Positions 10,556 through 22,337 are shown, counted from the first letter of the stretch. The stretch is 64,000 bases of DNA from Acanthosepion lycidas (GCA_963932145.1 OZ010616.1:54527418-54591417), one strand, 5' to 3'. Made by a program: numbers and translations. Notes: generated by a model from the letters alone, not told the origin.

Positions 10556-10794
10556 AGAAATAGGGTAACTAATATGGTAAAATGGTTAGAAAACTGCCCG
10601 ATTTGATAATATGATCCTACCTGGATCATCCATTGTTATGATTCTGCACAAAACTAAATTAATTTTATTACTTAATTATATAACCTCCCTCCAAGAAAAA
10701 CATGAACACATATCTAGAGCTTATTTTAAAAAAACCAGTGTTTTGGTTGATAAATATTGCCTTCTGATAATATGAACTATCTTGTCCCTCCCTT

Positions 10795-11022
10795 TTGATG
10801 TGGTGGAACAGTACGTTTCTTCTTAGTGAGGTGGAACACTTGTGTCCCTTTTTGATGAGGTGGAACACTGTGTCCTCGTTTGATGAGGTGGAACACTTGT
10901 GTCCCCTTTTGATGAGGTGGAACACTGTGTCCCCTTTTGATGAGGTAGAACAGTCTGTTCCCTTTTTGATGAGGAGAACAGTCTGTTCCCTTTTTGATGA
11001 GATAGAACAGTGTGACTCCTTT
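10795..11022. repeat. 28-29-bp minisatellite, about eight units
   Basis: Units built around GATGAGGTGGAACACTGTGT recur at spacings of 28-29 bases (10831, 10860, 10888, 10917, 10945), then decay. Frames on both strands stay open because the unit lacks stops in them; the repetitive peptides are not evidence of a gene. Confidence 0.85.
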
Positions 11023-11029
11023 ACAATAA

Positions 11030-11640
11030 TTTACATATCTGAGAAGTGTTTTAACAGAGAACAGAAAGATCCCCATGAAATCTAAATGTGCATTGAGATA
11101 GTGAAAGGTGCTTTCCAAAAAGCTAAGCAAAGTATTAAGAAATAGGAAAATTTGCTTAGAAATGAAAAGAATACTGAACTGTTACGTAATATCAATCATC
11201 ATATAAGGCATGCTGGACAATCTGCTCATGGATGAAGAAGAAGAGACTTGAAACAATAGAAATGTGATGCTACAAAAGGATGCTGAGAATACCAAACATG
11301 TTAACAATGACAGTTTTTTTTTGTTTTTCTTTTTAGAGAAAATAGAAACAAAAAGAATACTTATACTTAACATTTATAAGACAGAGTTGAAATTTCTAAG
11401 TCACAAAATGAAGAAAAAGGGCTTGGAAAATTTGATATTCATGGAATAGATTGAAGTCAAAATAAAATAGACAGAAGAAAACAATGCATAACCTACGTAA
11501 CGAACTTGAGTAAATAGATGGCAGAACAAAATTTAGGAAAGATGACAAAATTTATTAAGAGCTGCAAAGGACAGAAAATTGTGGAGAGCAGTGATCACCA
11601 ATTTCATGTAGGAAATGGCACACAGAAGAGATAGAAGATA
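11030..11640 (+). pseudogene. LINE family c, polyprotein C-terminus (broken)
   Basis: The sequence parallels 17645-18160 and 51835-52105. It starts with AACAGAGAACAGAAAGATCC, then GCTTTCCAAAAAGCTAAGCA, GCTACAAAAGGATGCTGAGA, a GGCTTGGAAAATTTG block and AGGACAGAAAATTGTGGAGA. Translated in pieces it follows the pattern ending RMLxIPWTEHVSNxEV, GLENL, TLLRATKDRxLWRAMIAHV. Many stops and frameshifts are present. The region lies after the RT domain in this RTE/Jockey-like family. Confidence 0.65.
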
Positions 11641-11699
11641 CAGTATACACTTGAGAAATACAAATATTTGTAGAAATATTTTAACATAGAAAAGATGAA

Positions 11700-12535
11700 G
11701 ATAGAATAATTAATCCACTCCTACGTAATAAATCTTAATTTCATTTAGTTTTGATGCAATACATTTTACAAAGTAAGTTTTTTAATTATTCACCTTAAAT
11801 ATATGCCTGTATGAAGAAACATTTGAAAAACTAATTTTCTTTTCTATTTCATTAAATTTCCATAAACTTTAGATCTTTTGGTACCCCCACCCACCCAAAA
11901 CATCTCAATTATTATTTAGCTGGTATGTTCAATTCTGTGAATATAAAGAACAGACATGTTCACCTTTGACAGTTCCTTTTAAATGTTTCAGTCAATTTTC
12001 CCAGGCACTCACAAATACTATGAGATCTACGTCTGCAATTTAGTTTTTCGTACAATATTTTTAGTACGTTTTCATTTTCTGTGTCTTTCATTTCATTGTG
12101 ATGTTAATGATTTTACTGATGTCTAAAAAGTGTTTATGCAAATGACTGTGAAAATTTCGATAAGCTTTTTTCTCACATAGGCAATAAAAGACAGCAACAC
12201 TTCTCTTGAAGCAAAATTCCACAAAATTCCAATTTTACTGTAAAGAAAGATTTATCTGCCAAAGCTTAAGTAAAATGACTATTACAGATTTTACAAGTTA
12301 GTTGTCTCTAATAAAAAGAAAAGAAAAATCACTGCTGAACACTGGATTGATTTTTTGTATCCTTCAACTATGAAGATTCACAATACACACAAGAGTAGAA
12401 TATATTTTCCTATTTATGTGTATAATTATATATACGTGTCAGTAGAATATAGAATCTTAATTTGATAAACCAGATACAGTGGAAAACTTTTATTTACTGC
12501 GTTTCATTTTTGTTAGACTGACTTCTTTAGGTTAG
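11700..12535. other. AT-rich sequence without recognised feature
   Basis: No exon, repeat family or terminal repeat was recognised. Confidence 0.5.
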
Positions 12536-13545
12536 AATGAAAGAAATCTGTGTTTGTGTTTTAATATTAAATCATTAATATGTTTGTTACACTTGTGTCT
12601 TCTAGTCAGAATGAAAGAATAAAATTGTATGATTTTTGTTCTAAAGCCATTATTTTAATTTGTGATTTAGATTGTCGATCCTCTTATATTTTATATTATT
12701 TTTAGTTTGACATAGACAATCCAATTGTGGATTTGATAAAACGTTATTTGACTGAAGTCTTAGCACTATTTTTCTTGTCAAAATTTATTTTTGTATTTTC
12801 ACCCAGGACTTCTGTAATGAATCTAAGGTTAAATCTTTCTCTATTTCAGTCAGAATGGGTTGGTAGCAAGAGGTTTTAGTATTTTCTGATTGGGTATAGA
12901 TTTGCTTTTGCAGTTTCCATATCAACAGGATGTGTGTTAGTAGGAGATAGAGTGACAAAAAAAGTTTGATAAATCAGTGAAAAATGGTTTTGGTTTGTTT
13001 TGTTTTACACCATATTAACCTGAATGGGTTATTTAATGATGAAAAATTTCTATTGCTGGTAATATTTTGTTTTGTCAAAAATCTATTTCTGGTAATATTT
13101 TTCCTTCAAAAATGTATTGCTGGTAATAATTTTTTTCAAAAAAGTATTGCTGGTAATATTTTTTCCTCAAAAATGTATAGCTGGTAATATTTTTTTCTTC
13201 AGAAACATATTGTTGGTAATATTTTTTTTCCTTCAAAAATTTATTCCTGATAATAATTTTTTTTAAAAATTATTTCTGGTATTAAAACTTATTTTTACAC
13301 TTTCAGGGTTAACTATTTGCCTATAGCTGGGACCCTAACAGGTGCTACTACCCCAGGTCAGAGTGGACCTGGGAACACCAGCAATTAAGAGGTGGTTCCA
13401 TGCTCCTCAAAACGTCCTGATCAGAAGCCTTGCTGCTGGATGTAGTTTATTGTTTTACCCAGGATACCAGTGGAAAATGCCATCATTAGAAAGAAATCTG
13501 TGTGTGCATTAGTGTTTTAATATTAAATCATTGATATAATTTTAT
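12536..13545 (+). mobile_element. Element E copy bounded by a ~50-bp direct repeat
   Basis: A segment GAAAGAAATCTGTGT...TTTTAATATTAAATCATT occurs at about 12538-12585 and again at 13490-13540. Between them lie AT-rich DNA, a 28-30-bp minisatellite (13045-13275) and the element E unique segment (13300-13470), which is also present inverted at 1570-1870. Translation of the unique segment (PIAGTLTGATTPGQSGPG) recalls a peptide common in cephalopod repeat models, but it is quickly interrupted. Confidence 0.5.
13045..13275. repeat. 28-30-bp minisatellite, about eight units
   Basis: Units with TATTGCTGGTAATATTTTT followed by CTTCAAAAATG repeat with small length changes in the T run. The same units occur inverted at 1790-1860, so the array travels with element E. 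Confidence 0.8.
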
Positions 13546-13563
13546 ATATAAATGAATAATAAG

Positions 13564-13567
<4 letters not shown>

Positions 13568-13605
<38 letters not shown>
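13568..13605. repeat. (TA)n array
   Basis: About 19 TA units. Confidence 0.95.
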
Positions 13606-13606
<1 letters not shown>

Positions 13607-13734
13607 TTAGATTCCCCTATGGGGTATAGAGTTACAATCTCATAATACTAAGTCTTGCTTCTGGTGTTTCCATAGAATGTTTTTATAGGATAGAGTTGTT
13701 AGCCCCCATGCTCAACTAGTTTTGAATTCAGTTA

Positions 13735-13925
13735 CTCTTCCACTAGGCTGGTTGCCAACCACAGCTAAAGAGCCCAGTCTACCCTACTATCAGCCTTTTA
13801 CTGGATGAGGAGAATATATAGATTCATACCTGTCCAATTGTATTTTTACAAAAGTGAATGCAATAGCCTGGAATTTAAACTTGACACACCAATCCCACTT
13901 ACCACATAAATAACTGCTACACTAC
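13735..13925 (-). mobile_element. tRNA-derived SINE A, diverged copy
   Basis: On the minus strand it has a decayed tRNA-like head, a CAAGTTTAAATTCCAGG B-box remnant, CATTCACTTTTG, then GGGTAGACTGGGCTCTTTAG and GGTTGGCAACCAGCCTAG. It is homologous to better copies at 42839-43020 and 49338-49555. Confidence 0.6.
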
Positions 13926-13970
13926 ATTCATATATATTACACACAAATTTAAATAAAAATCATTGAAAAA

Positions 13971-13972
<2 letters not shown>

Positions 13973-14016
<44 letters not shown>
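13973..14016. repeat. (TA)n array
   Basis: About 22 TA units. The Tyr-Ile-rich frame crossing it is an artefact. Confidence 0.95.
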
Positions 14017-14019
<3 letters not shown>

Positions 14020-14604
14020 TTTAAAAATATGGTTCCATCGCTACACAAGAATTACCACGTTTCAAAAACAGAAGCTAAAAACTTCAAATTAAATTATAGA
14101 ATTAAATTAAAGTATGTATGTGTGTGTGCATGTGTGTGTATGAAATTTCAGATAGAGTATATCTCTAAAAGTACAATATGAATAAAGACTAAAGGAAAAC
14201 GTATTGTAGCAGATGTGTTTCATCCTCTGATGGACTTGATCAAGACAAATACAAGGATTTTATTTTTCAACAAGTATTTATATAAAAGTGCAAAAATGTT
14301 ATTGATTTTTCAAAAGTTTTTAATTTAAGAATGCTCATAAATATTAATCAGGTTAGCTGAAAAGTCTAAGCAAGCTATGGAGGACGTCAACTGACACAAT
14401 ACATTGTCTAATAAATGAAAGGGAGTAAATGATGTTATTGAAATTTTTTTAAAGCTAATTAATATTCAAAATATTTTAGTTTTGGATTAATTTATGTGTT
14501 ATATAGTTTAAATAACAAATTTACTGTCTATGTAAGCTCAGTCAGTCAGTTATGGGCCATGTGTGATATATGCTTAGATGATCATGTATTTTCAATACAT
14601 GAAT

Positions 14605-14862
14605 GACGAAGCAGATTTATTCCTGCATTAGGTTGCCATTTCTTTCTGCAGTAGACCAATTACCATCCAAAGCTAGAGAACCCAGTCTATCCTCCTATTT
14701 ACCCATAGCTGGGAGGAGAAGAAGAGGATTCCTACCTTTCACCAAGAGTATTAGCACATAAGTAAATGTAATGGATTTGACTAGAATTTGAACTCAGCTC
14801 TCCAATTACTCAATGCAAGCCGTTATTTATTACTCTACCATGCCTTCTCTATGTAAGTTACT
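14605..14862 (-). mobile_element. tRNA-derived SINE A
   Basis: Minus strand: GGCATGGTAGAGTAATAAAT head, GAGTTCAAATTCTAGTC B box, CCATTACATTTACTTATGTG, CTCCTCCCAGCTATGGGTAA and ATAGACTGGGTTCTCTAGC. The order matches 42839-43020 and 49338-49555 on the plus strand. Confidence 0.7.
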
Positions 14863-14970
14863 TTTTCTTTTAATAAGTGTCACATTCTTTAGAACAAAGA
14901 TGTAGTTGAATTTATTTCTATGTATAACTAATGCATTTGATAGATTGTTGTGTATAAGATACTTTTCGTG

Positions 14971-14974
<4 letters not shown>

Positions 14975-15031
<57 letters not shown>
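14975..15031. repeat. (TA)n(GA)n compound microsatellite
   Basis: TA units to about 15012, then GA units to about 15031, immediately before a 5S-headed SINE. Confidence 0.95.
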
Positions 15032-15040
15032 TTTTACAGA

Positions 15041-15345
15041 CATATCATATATCAATAGCTGTAAATCCTGTTCTCATACGATCACCAGAGTTAAGCAACA
15101 TCCAGCTTAGCCAGTACATAGATGAGTGACCACTTCAGAATACCATGTGCTATAAGCTTGGATTTGATGATGATTTAATTGATAAAGGCTCTGAAATAGA
15201 AATCAGATACACAAGTTATAATTCCAGTAAGGTTCATTATATTCACTTAAGTGCAAATGGAAATAATAATAATAATTTGGGGAAATGTATGAATTCACCT
15301 TTTCTTCCTCCCCATCTATGGGTTAATTAGTAGAACATGTATTAG
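15041..15345 (+). mobile_element. Composite SINE: 5S rRNA-like head plus SINE body, copy 2
   Basis: The head (15041-15159) has the 5S order CCTGTTCTCATACGATCACC, AGAGTTAAGCAACATCCAGC, AGTACATAGATGAGTGACC, AGAATACCATGTGC and TATAAGCTT. The body that follows (GGATTTGATGATG, GAAATCAGA, TTCATTATATTCACTTAAGT, CTTCCTCCCCATCTATGGGT) matches the body of the 4740-4999 copy. In its last third it also matches the 3' body of tRNA-headed SINE A. This suggests a 5S-tRNA hybrid SINE. Confidence 0.65.
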
Positions 15346-15519
15346 TAAAACTCATTATTATCTGCCAAAAATTGTCACAATCTAAATCTGGCTTTAAATA
15401 ACCTGCAAAAGGTCACTTAACCAATATATATATATGTGTGTGAGTGTGTTATAAATTTGTATATGTAATCCCGACAGATTTACAAATTATTAACATTTGA
15501 AAATGTTTTTCCAAATCTC

Positions 15520-15524
<5 letters not shown>

Positions 15525-15560
<36 letters not shown>

Positions 15561-15746
15561 CCCTCACTGATAACATGACATGGATTTTCATCCACAATGC
15601 AATCTCCGGGTGCTGAGTATAGACTGACTCTTACGTAATTTTTATTTTAAAAAATATCTCGTTATTACAAAGTTGATGGAGTTATATACTAGGATTACAG
15701 TTTTTTATTTTAAAATTTATATTTGGTATTTAAAATAAATGCAATT

Positions 15747-15808
<62 letters not shown>

Positions 15809-15871
15809 AGTAAAAAATATATACTTAATAGCTCTTTTGTATTACATTAAGCACATTTTTATTAACAGCGG

Positions 15872-15904
<33 letters not shown>

Positions 15905-16676
15905 ATTAATACTAATATGAGATTTGTCACTTAGCTGATTGATTCAGCCCCCCCCCCAACACCAAGTTTTGTAGATGAACCTTTCTTGTAATTGTTAAGT
16001 TAACTTGTCAGAAGTCAGCACGTTCTATTGCAAAGACCGCTTGCCTTAAATTTCCTTTCTTTCAATCTTCCATTGACTGATAGCATATTTTCTGGTTTTA
16101 CACTATTTTTGCAATTTAACCATCACACCATGTATATATTTTATTTAACTTATATTCCAACAGAATACATAGATTCAAATAGATGATAGACAGCTTCCTA
16201 AGTACAGATATAATGTACCCCATAAAATACATTTGGGGAAACTTAAATTTAAAGAAAAGAATATATGAACATAATCGAGACTTTAAATTATTCATACCAC
16301 ATCTATGAACTGCTATGCCACTAAAACATCATGATCAAAATGTTGACCTGGAAAATGTGATTATATTAAAAAAAAAAAAAATAGAGATAATTCACTCATA
16401 TGAAGATCTGCTGAAAGTGGTGTGATCTATGAATCCTTTCTCCAGCCGACATGTTCTTACTAAACTGGTCTTGAAAAAAAATGAGGTATAAAAATTTTAA
16501 TGCAAATAAATATATATATAAATTATTAATTTCAAAAACAATACAGTTAAAGTAAAAAGAAATCCAGTGGAATTAGATTCTATTGCACCAATATACATAA
16601 GGTGGGGAAAAACAACATTAAATATAAAAATGCTACTTGATCAGCAAAACATGTAAGAATTTTCTAAACTATCATA

Positions 16677-16732
<56 letters not shown>

Positions 16733-16868
16733 AAAAGTGTGTGTATATAAATATAAATAAATATATATATATATATATGTGTGTGTATAATTATTTATAT
16801 ATTATATGCGTGGTAATTATTAGAAAGCGCTCAATATCAGAGATAGAGCTAACATCACATCTATCCAA

Positions 16869-16903
<35 letters not shown>
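15525..16903. repeat. Microsatellite cluster, (TA)n and (TG)n
   Basis: Arrays lie at about 15525-15557, 15749-15810 (TG-TA-TG), 15872-15902, 16676-16732, 16761-16790 and 16871-16903. A segment at 16800-16862 (GCTCAATATCAGAGATAGAG, CTAACATC, CCAACC) recurs at 46236-46282, again between TA arrays. The remaining DNA is AT-rich without recognised features, including a C9 run near 15949. Confidence 0.8.
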
Positions 16904-16905
<2 letters not shown>

Positions 16906-16906
<1 letters not shown>

Positions 16907-16970
16907 CCTGATATATGCTAACCAATGAATAAGAAACATTACACACACACATCTATCTATACTTTCATTC

Positions 16971-17001
<31 letters not shown>

Positions 17002-17057
17002 TTTAGATAGATGTGTGTGTAATGTTTCTTATTCATTGATTATCATATATCAGGTAA
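16906..17057. repeat. Foldback: ~60-bp inverted arms around a (TA)n core
   Basis: The left arm contains GCCTGATATATGCTAACCAA, then TGAATAAGAAACATTACACA. The right arm is its imperfect reverse complement, ending GATTATCATATATCAGGTAA. The TA array at about 16973-16996 forms the loop. Confidence 0.85.
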
Positions 17058-17163
17058 CAGGTATATAATTAAACACATTTTACTCATTTGAATAGGATGT
17101 TTCTTGCCTTTTAATTACATTATAACTACTTAGAATAATCCAATTAAGAACAATATAGAATAT

Positions 17164-17335
17164 AGAGCAGGCTACAGGAATTTTATTAATAACAGCCTCC
17201 TCTATCTTCACAGTTTTAATTGAGTTCTATTTTCATTAGAACATGCTACAGGAATTCTATTAAGAACAATATCAACTCTTCTGCACAATGTCAACTGACT
17301 TCATTAGATCAGGCTACAGGAATTCTATTAAACAC
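17164..17335. repeat. Three spaced direct repeats
   Basis: GCTACAGGAATTCTATTAA and near matches occur at about 17170, 17245 and 17312, spaced roughly 65-75 bases, with partly similar intervening DNA. Confidence 0.6.
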
Positions 17336-17644
17336 ATTTTACTGATATGTACATATATTATTTTTCTGTTTAAATTATATAAGGACATTACAATAAGCCA
17401 TATTATATCACATTATGCATCTCCTCTTGTATTCTATTATTCTTGTGCAAAGAGTACATTGTGTCAATATAAATAGATATTATCAACACATTATAATCAC
17501 TTTTATACAAAGACTCTTGCCTTCATACTGCCTAGATGTTATAAATACATTCTACTCAAGAAATGGAAAGTTTGTCAGAAACAAAGTAATGTGGACTATT
17601 TGGCAGTGAATGCTGAATAATTTCATCACAAATAAAGAAGGAAC

Positions 17645-18160
17645 ATAAGGTAATAAAAATGTTCAGTTCATGGCATTCTCAGCATCTTGCTGTAGCAGGA
17701 TACTGAGAATACCATGGACTGAACATGTGAGCAATGACGAAGTTATAAATGAAAATGGAAACAAAAAGGACATATACTTAACATCAGAAAGAGAAATCAA
17801 AATTTCTAGGGTACATACTGAGAAAAGAGGGCTTGGAGAATTTGAGACTCACAGAACATATTGAAGGAAAGAAGGATAGAGAGAAGTAGTGTATAAGCTA
17901 TCTAATGAACTTATGTAAATGATTTGTGCAACAAGGACTAGGAAAGATAGTGAAAAGACAAACCTTACTCAGAGCTACAAAAGACAGGAAGTTATGGAGA
18001 GCCATGATTGCTCACATCCCAAAGGACATGGCACACAGAAGAAAAAGAATCCCTTCTAGACAATATTTGTTGCCTTCTGGTGACAGGGACATTATTAAAG
18101 ACAATCCGCTCTCTTGTATGCATTGTTCTATCATCATTCTCCCATATTTTAACAGAACCT
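17645..18160 (+). pseudogene. LINE family c, polyprotein C-terminus (broken)
   Basis: Translations in adjacent frames give CSRILRIPWTEHVSNDEV, then GLGEFETH, then GLGKIVKRQTLLRATKDRK, KLWRAMIAHIPKDMAH. This is the conserved C-terminal pattern of a widespread RTE/Jockey-like non-LTR retrotransposon protein (IPWTEHVSNEEVL, then KFLGH, then TLLRATKDRxLWRAMIAHV). Several frameshifts are visible. It is the best-preserved of the family c fragments. Confidence 0.75.
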
Positions 18161-18179
18161 TGGCAAGGTGAAATGGTTA

Positions 18180-19500
18180 GCATTCTTATCTTGCTAGAAA
18201 AATTATGACTGACTAGTGAGTTCGATCTCATTCAGTGCCACATATTTTTGGCTTGTGTCACATCTAAGTTATGCTTAGAAAATCATCTTTACACTATTCT
18301 ATTAAGTTCATTTTTTTTATTGCTTGCTACTTTGTGTCAGACTAAGATAAATAAACAATTTCAAAGCCAATATCTTTTACCATTTCATTATATAACACTA
18401 TTCAGAGTAATTTAAAAATACTTCAGTAATTTCCACATTATTTTAATGACTGCATGGAAAAAAAATTTCCAAGAAGGAAGCTGAAAAAATTTTACATTCT
18501 AAGGTATTCTATTTTCATGATTCAACTATTTTGCGAACAAGTTTTTGAGTGTAGCATGACACGAGGACATTGTTCTCAGGTTTTCATGTTGATCAGATAT
18601 AAAGTATCATTTTACAACCAGAAAAATTAGTGTTCAGTTAGTGTGAAGTAGGTCCTGTAAGTAAAAAGAAAGAAAAAAAAGGAATAAAGAAAGAAAACAT
18701 GGGGACTAAGGATATACTGATGTTTGAAAAGAAGAATGATTAGTGAACACTGTAATGTGTGATCAAGTAGGTCCTTTTACGGGCACAGGTGATGTAAAAC
18801 ATCCATGATTTGATTCACATTTAAGTTTTAGAAATGCATTGCATGACTAACTGTCTAATACAAAAGCCACTTTAAACCACTATAAAAGCCCACAAACATG
18901 TGACTAATAGGTAAAAAAAAAAAAATAAGAGGAAAAAAGAAAGCAGTTATCAACAACAATAACAAAGAAAAAAGGAAATAAGAGGGTAAAGAAAGAAAAA
19001 AGAATATTTCTATCATCCTAAATTTTCCTCTGTTTGAAGATAAAGAAAAATGTCTTAGTTCTTAATGACAATACTCTATGGTAGAAGGGACACACCTGTA
19101 CACTTAAGTTGACTCTCATCAAGGGGAAATATGTCATTTACCCAATGCAAGGACACTTTTCTATCACATTTACTCTTTGTACGAACACAACAATCTTTGA
19201 TTCATATTACATAATACTTCCAGTGTACAACTCAGTTTTAATACATATTGGTTGCATTGTTGAAGTCTAATTTTATTGTAAACAGTTAACAATTTGCATC
19301 TTTGTTTGGCTTTCTTGACCAGTTCAAGACAAATTTTAGCATTTGAGGAATTTCAGTACATTACAAAAATTCAGAAACAGACAGTAGTCCATGTCTACCA
19401 ATTAAGAATTATGGAATGAGTTTAAACTTCAAATATAGTATAAAAGATAAGTACGAGAACAATGAATACTTACTACGAAAAGATATTTATACTTTGTTCA
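18180..19500. other. AT-rich sequence without recognised feature
   Basis: Contains poly-A and AAAGAAA-rich stretches near 18660-18700 and 18910-19010. No exon or known repeat was identified. Confidence 0.5.
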
Positions 19501-19504
19501 TCAA

Positions 19505-20745
19505 AACAGGATGAAAGCAACTATGAAAAACATCCTTGTAGCTTATCAATATTTGATTAACAATCAAGTCTCTTTGATTTGGTTAATATTTCCATGTTTA
19601 TTGCCATCATCCTCATAACATTATCTCCATCTAGAAAGGATGAAAGCAACTGTGAAAAACATCCTTATAGCTAATCAATATTTGATTAACAATCAAGTCT
19701 CCTTGATTTGGTTAATATTTCCATGTTTATTGCCATCATCCTCATAACATTATCTACATCTAGAAAGGATGAAAGCAACTGTGAAAAACATCCTTGTAGC
19801 TAATCAATATTTGATTAACAATCAAGTCTCCTTGATTTGGTTAATATTTCCATGTTTATTGCCATCATCCTCATAACATTATCTACATCTAGAAAGGATG
19901 AAAGCAACTATGAAAAATATCCTTGTATCTAATCAATATTTGATTAACAATCAAGTCTCTTTGATTTGGTTAATATTTCCATGTTTATTGTCATCATCCT
20001 CATAACATTATCTACATAGAGAAAGGATGAAAGCAACTGTGAAAAACATCCTTGTAGCTAATCAATATTTGATTAACAATCAAGTCTCCTTGATTTGGTT
20101 AATATTTCCATGTTTATTGCCATCATCCTTATAACATTATCTACATCTAGAAAGGATGAAAGCAACTATGAAAAATATCCTTGTATCTAATCAATATTTG
20201 ATTAACAATCAAGTCTCTTTGATTTGGTTAATATTTCCATGTTTATTGCCATCATCCTCATAACATTATCTCCATCTAGAAAGGATGAAAGCAACTGTGA
20301 AAAACATCCTTGTAGCTAATCAATATTTGATTAACAATCAAGTCTCCTTGATTTGGTTAATATTTCCATGTTTATTGCCATCATCCTTATAACATTATCT
20401 ACATCTAGAAAGGATGAAAGCAACTATGAAAAATATCCTTGTATCTAATCAATATTTGATTAATAATCAAGTCTCTTTGATTTGGTTAATATTTCCATGT
20501 TTATTGCCATCATCCTCATAACATTATCTACATCAAGAAAGGATGAAAGCAACTATGAAAAACATCCTTGTAGCTAATCAATATTTGATTAACAATCAAG
20601 TTATCTTGATTTGGTTAATATTTCCATGTTTATTGCCATCATCCTCATAACATTATCTACATCTAGAAAGGATGAAAGCATCTATGAAAAACATCCTTGT
20701 AGCTAATCAATATTTGATTAATAATCAAGTCTCCTTGATGTTTTT
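19505..20745 (+). repeat. 129-bp satellite array 1, about 9.6 units
   Basis: The string GAAAGGATGAAAGCA recurs at exactly 129-base spacing (19634, 19763, 19892, 20021, 20150, 20279, 20408, 20537, 20666), with a first partial unit from about 19505. Each unit contains the palindrome AATCAATATTTGATT, an AATCAAG/CTTGATT stem, and a CCATGTTTATTGCCATCATC block. Units differ by few substitutions and no indels. Alternating variants define a two-unit (258-bp) pattern. A second array of the same unit lies at 57545-58450. No coding content. Confidence 0.95.
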
Positions 20746-20759
20746 AATTTTTCTATCTA

Positions 20760-21180
20760 ATACTAAAATGAAAGAATTAATAATTTTATTACATGCATAT
20801 AAGCTGAGGAATACTTCAAACTATATGCAACTAGAATCAATCATTGGGTGATTGTATAACATCTCATTTCATATTTCATTATTTTAGTAAAATACATGTC
20901 TTTAAGTTGACAAAAACTGAATATATCCTTCTTCAGTTTCATAGCAACAAAATGCTGCAATTTTTCTCAAGAGTCAGTTAATGAATACCACTGTCAGACT
21001 CAGGGACATGAAAAACATTTGGAGAGAGATTTAATGAACTTTAACATCTGATTAAATATGCTTATAAACAAATGTACTCATCTTATTAGGAGCTATATAA
21101 CTACAACCTACTCCAACAAAAACTTAAACAGCACAAGTGATAGTATAGTTGTTATTGTTGTGTATTTGTACACATTTTTT
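20760..21180. other. AT-rich sequence without recognised feature
   Basis: Nothing recognised between the satellite and the LINE copy. Confidence 0.5.
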
Positions 21181-21184
21181 AATA

Positions 21185-21835
21185 CCTCCTAAGACAAAAG
21201 GGTTAATGAATGTGAAAGAATAAGAAAAAAGGGAAACATTATTAAGAAGTGAGAACAATAAAAGAAGAGGAATCAAGAAGACAGTAGATAACGATTGATA
21301 TTGTGTTTATCTTTGAAAATCAAAGTTGGCTGAAAAACATGGAGCCAAAAGTGAGATAGCAGTGAATGAGAAGTAACTGTTAGGATAGAACTTAAGGTTA
21401 CATCTAGCCAATTCAACAGTAAATTGATGAGACCTCATTGCCAATCTAGTACTGCCCTTAAATTCACAAAGTCTAGGTATCATAGTGAAGAGTTCATTTG
21501 AACAATTACCATGAAAGTATTTATAGAAAAAGCACAAAAGCAATAATATTACTGATGTTTATCTAGACTTTATTAAGAATCTCTAAATATATAGCAGGAG
21601 CACATTCAAAACATAGAAAAATGGTAGATTTATAAATATATAAGATAAATTCAGGCAAGAAAGATTGTCTAGCACAACACTGTGAACCAACTTTCTTAAC
21701 AGCAGGCCTAGCAATGGATTCAATATAATCTTTCCACTTCATGTCAGCCAAGAATATTAGCCCAAGAAGGCACAATGAGTCACTCACATGGAGGCTAGCA
21801 TCAGCCATGCTGATGGGAGGCAAAGAAGGGTATTT
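21185..21835 (-). pseudogene. LINE family a, post-RT region and 3' UTR (broken)
   Basis: Minus-strand frames give GLIFLADMKWKDYIESIARP, KKVGSQCCARQSFLPEFIL, then YKYFHGNCSNELFTMIPRLC, EFKGSTRLAMRSHQFTVELA and a degraded FSANFDFQR end. The family order YIESI, KVGSLCRAR, YIYKSTIRPCxEYCCHIW, LVPRLHEFKxxTRLA, SHHFTVE, WNSLPxxCFPxxFDLQ can be followed, with frameshifts. The 3' UTR follows to 21185. The copy is 5'-truncated. Confidence 0.75.
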
Positions 21836-22251
21836 CAGGTAACTGACAGTGAGTCAACTTTATCCTTACTATAAAATTTCTAAGTATTTATGATACAGTA
21901 GTGGTTTTCATATAAGTTTTATTGTTTATGTTGAGTTTAATCCTCACTAAGTGGCAAAAAATGCAGCTTTATGTCAAACTTGACGCAAACCAACAATGAT
22001 CTGCTAAACACTTGTAATGCAGTAATTACTATATTGTACATTAGTATGCAACATTGGAAGAGCCATGCTAATTATGTTAAGATTTTTACATGATCAAATT
22101 CCCCAAACATTTGGGTTGCACATCATATTATACATAAATTTTTTATATACTATATATTATAAGTATACGTGGGTGTACCTTTCTCATTTCTCTGTATGTA
22201 AATACACATACAGGGGTTCATCAAATTTTTAGAAATGTTTACAAATGAAGT

Positions 22252-22253
<2 letters not shown>

Positions 22254-22334
<81 letters not shown>
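22254..22334. repeat. (CA)n(TA)n array
   Basis: CA units followed by more than 30 TA units, one of the longest arrays here. A short repeat (AATCCAAGTGGATCCTA, CTGATCCACAAA, GAGCTCAATGTATTTATTA) follows at 22355-22430 and recurs at 35548-35615 after another TA array. Confidence 0.95.

Positions 22335-22337
<3 letters not shown>

Noticed and set aside
10668..11130. Long repetitive frames on both strands (HQKGT... and DEVEHL... peptides)
   Set aside because: Produced by the 28-29-bp minisatellite, which lacks stops in several frames.
19505..20745. CRISPR array
   Set aside because: Units are contiguous near-identical 129-bp repeats without unique spacers, in what is clearly animal DNA.
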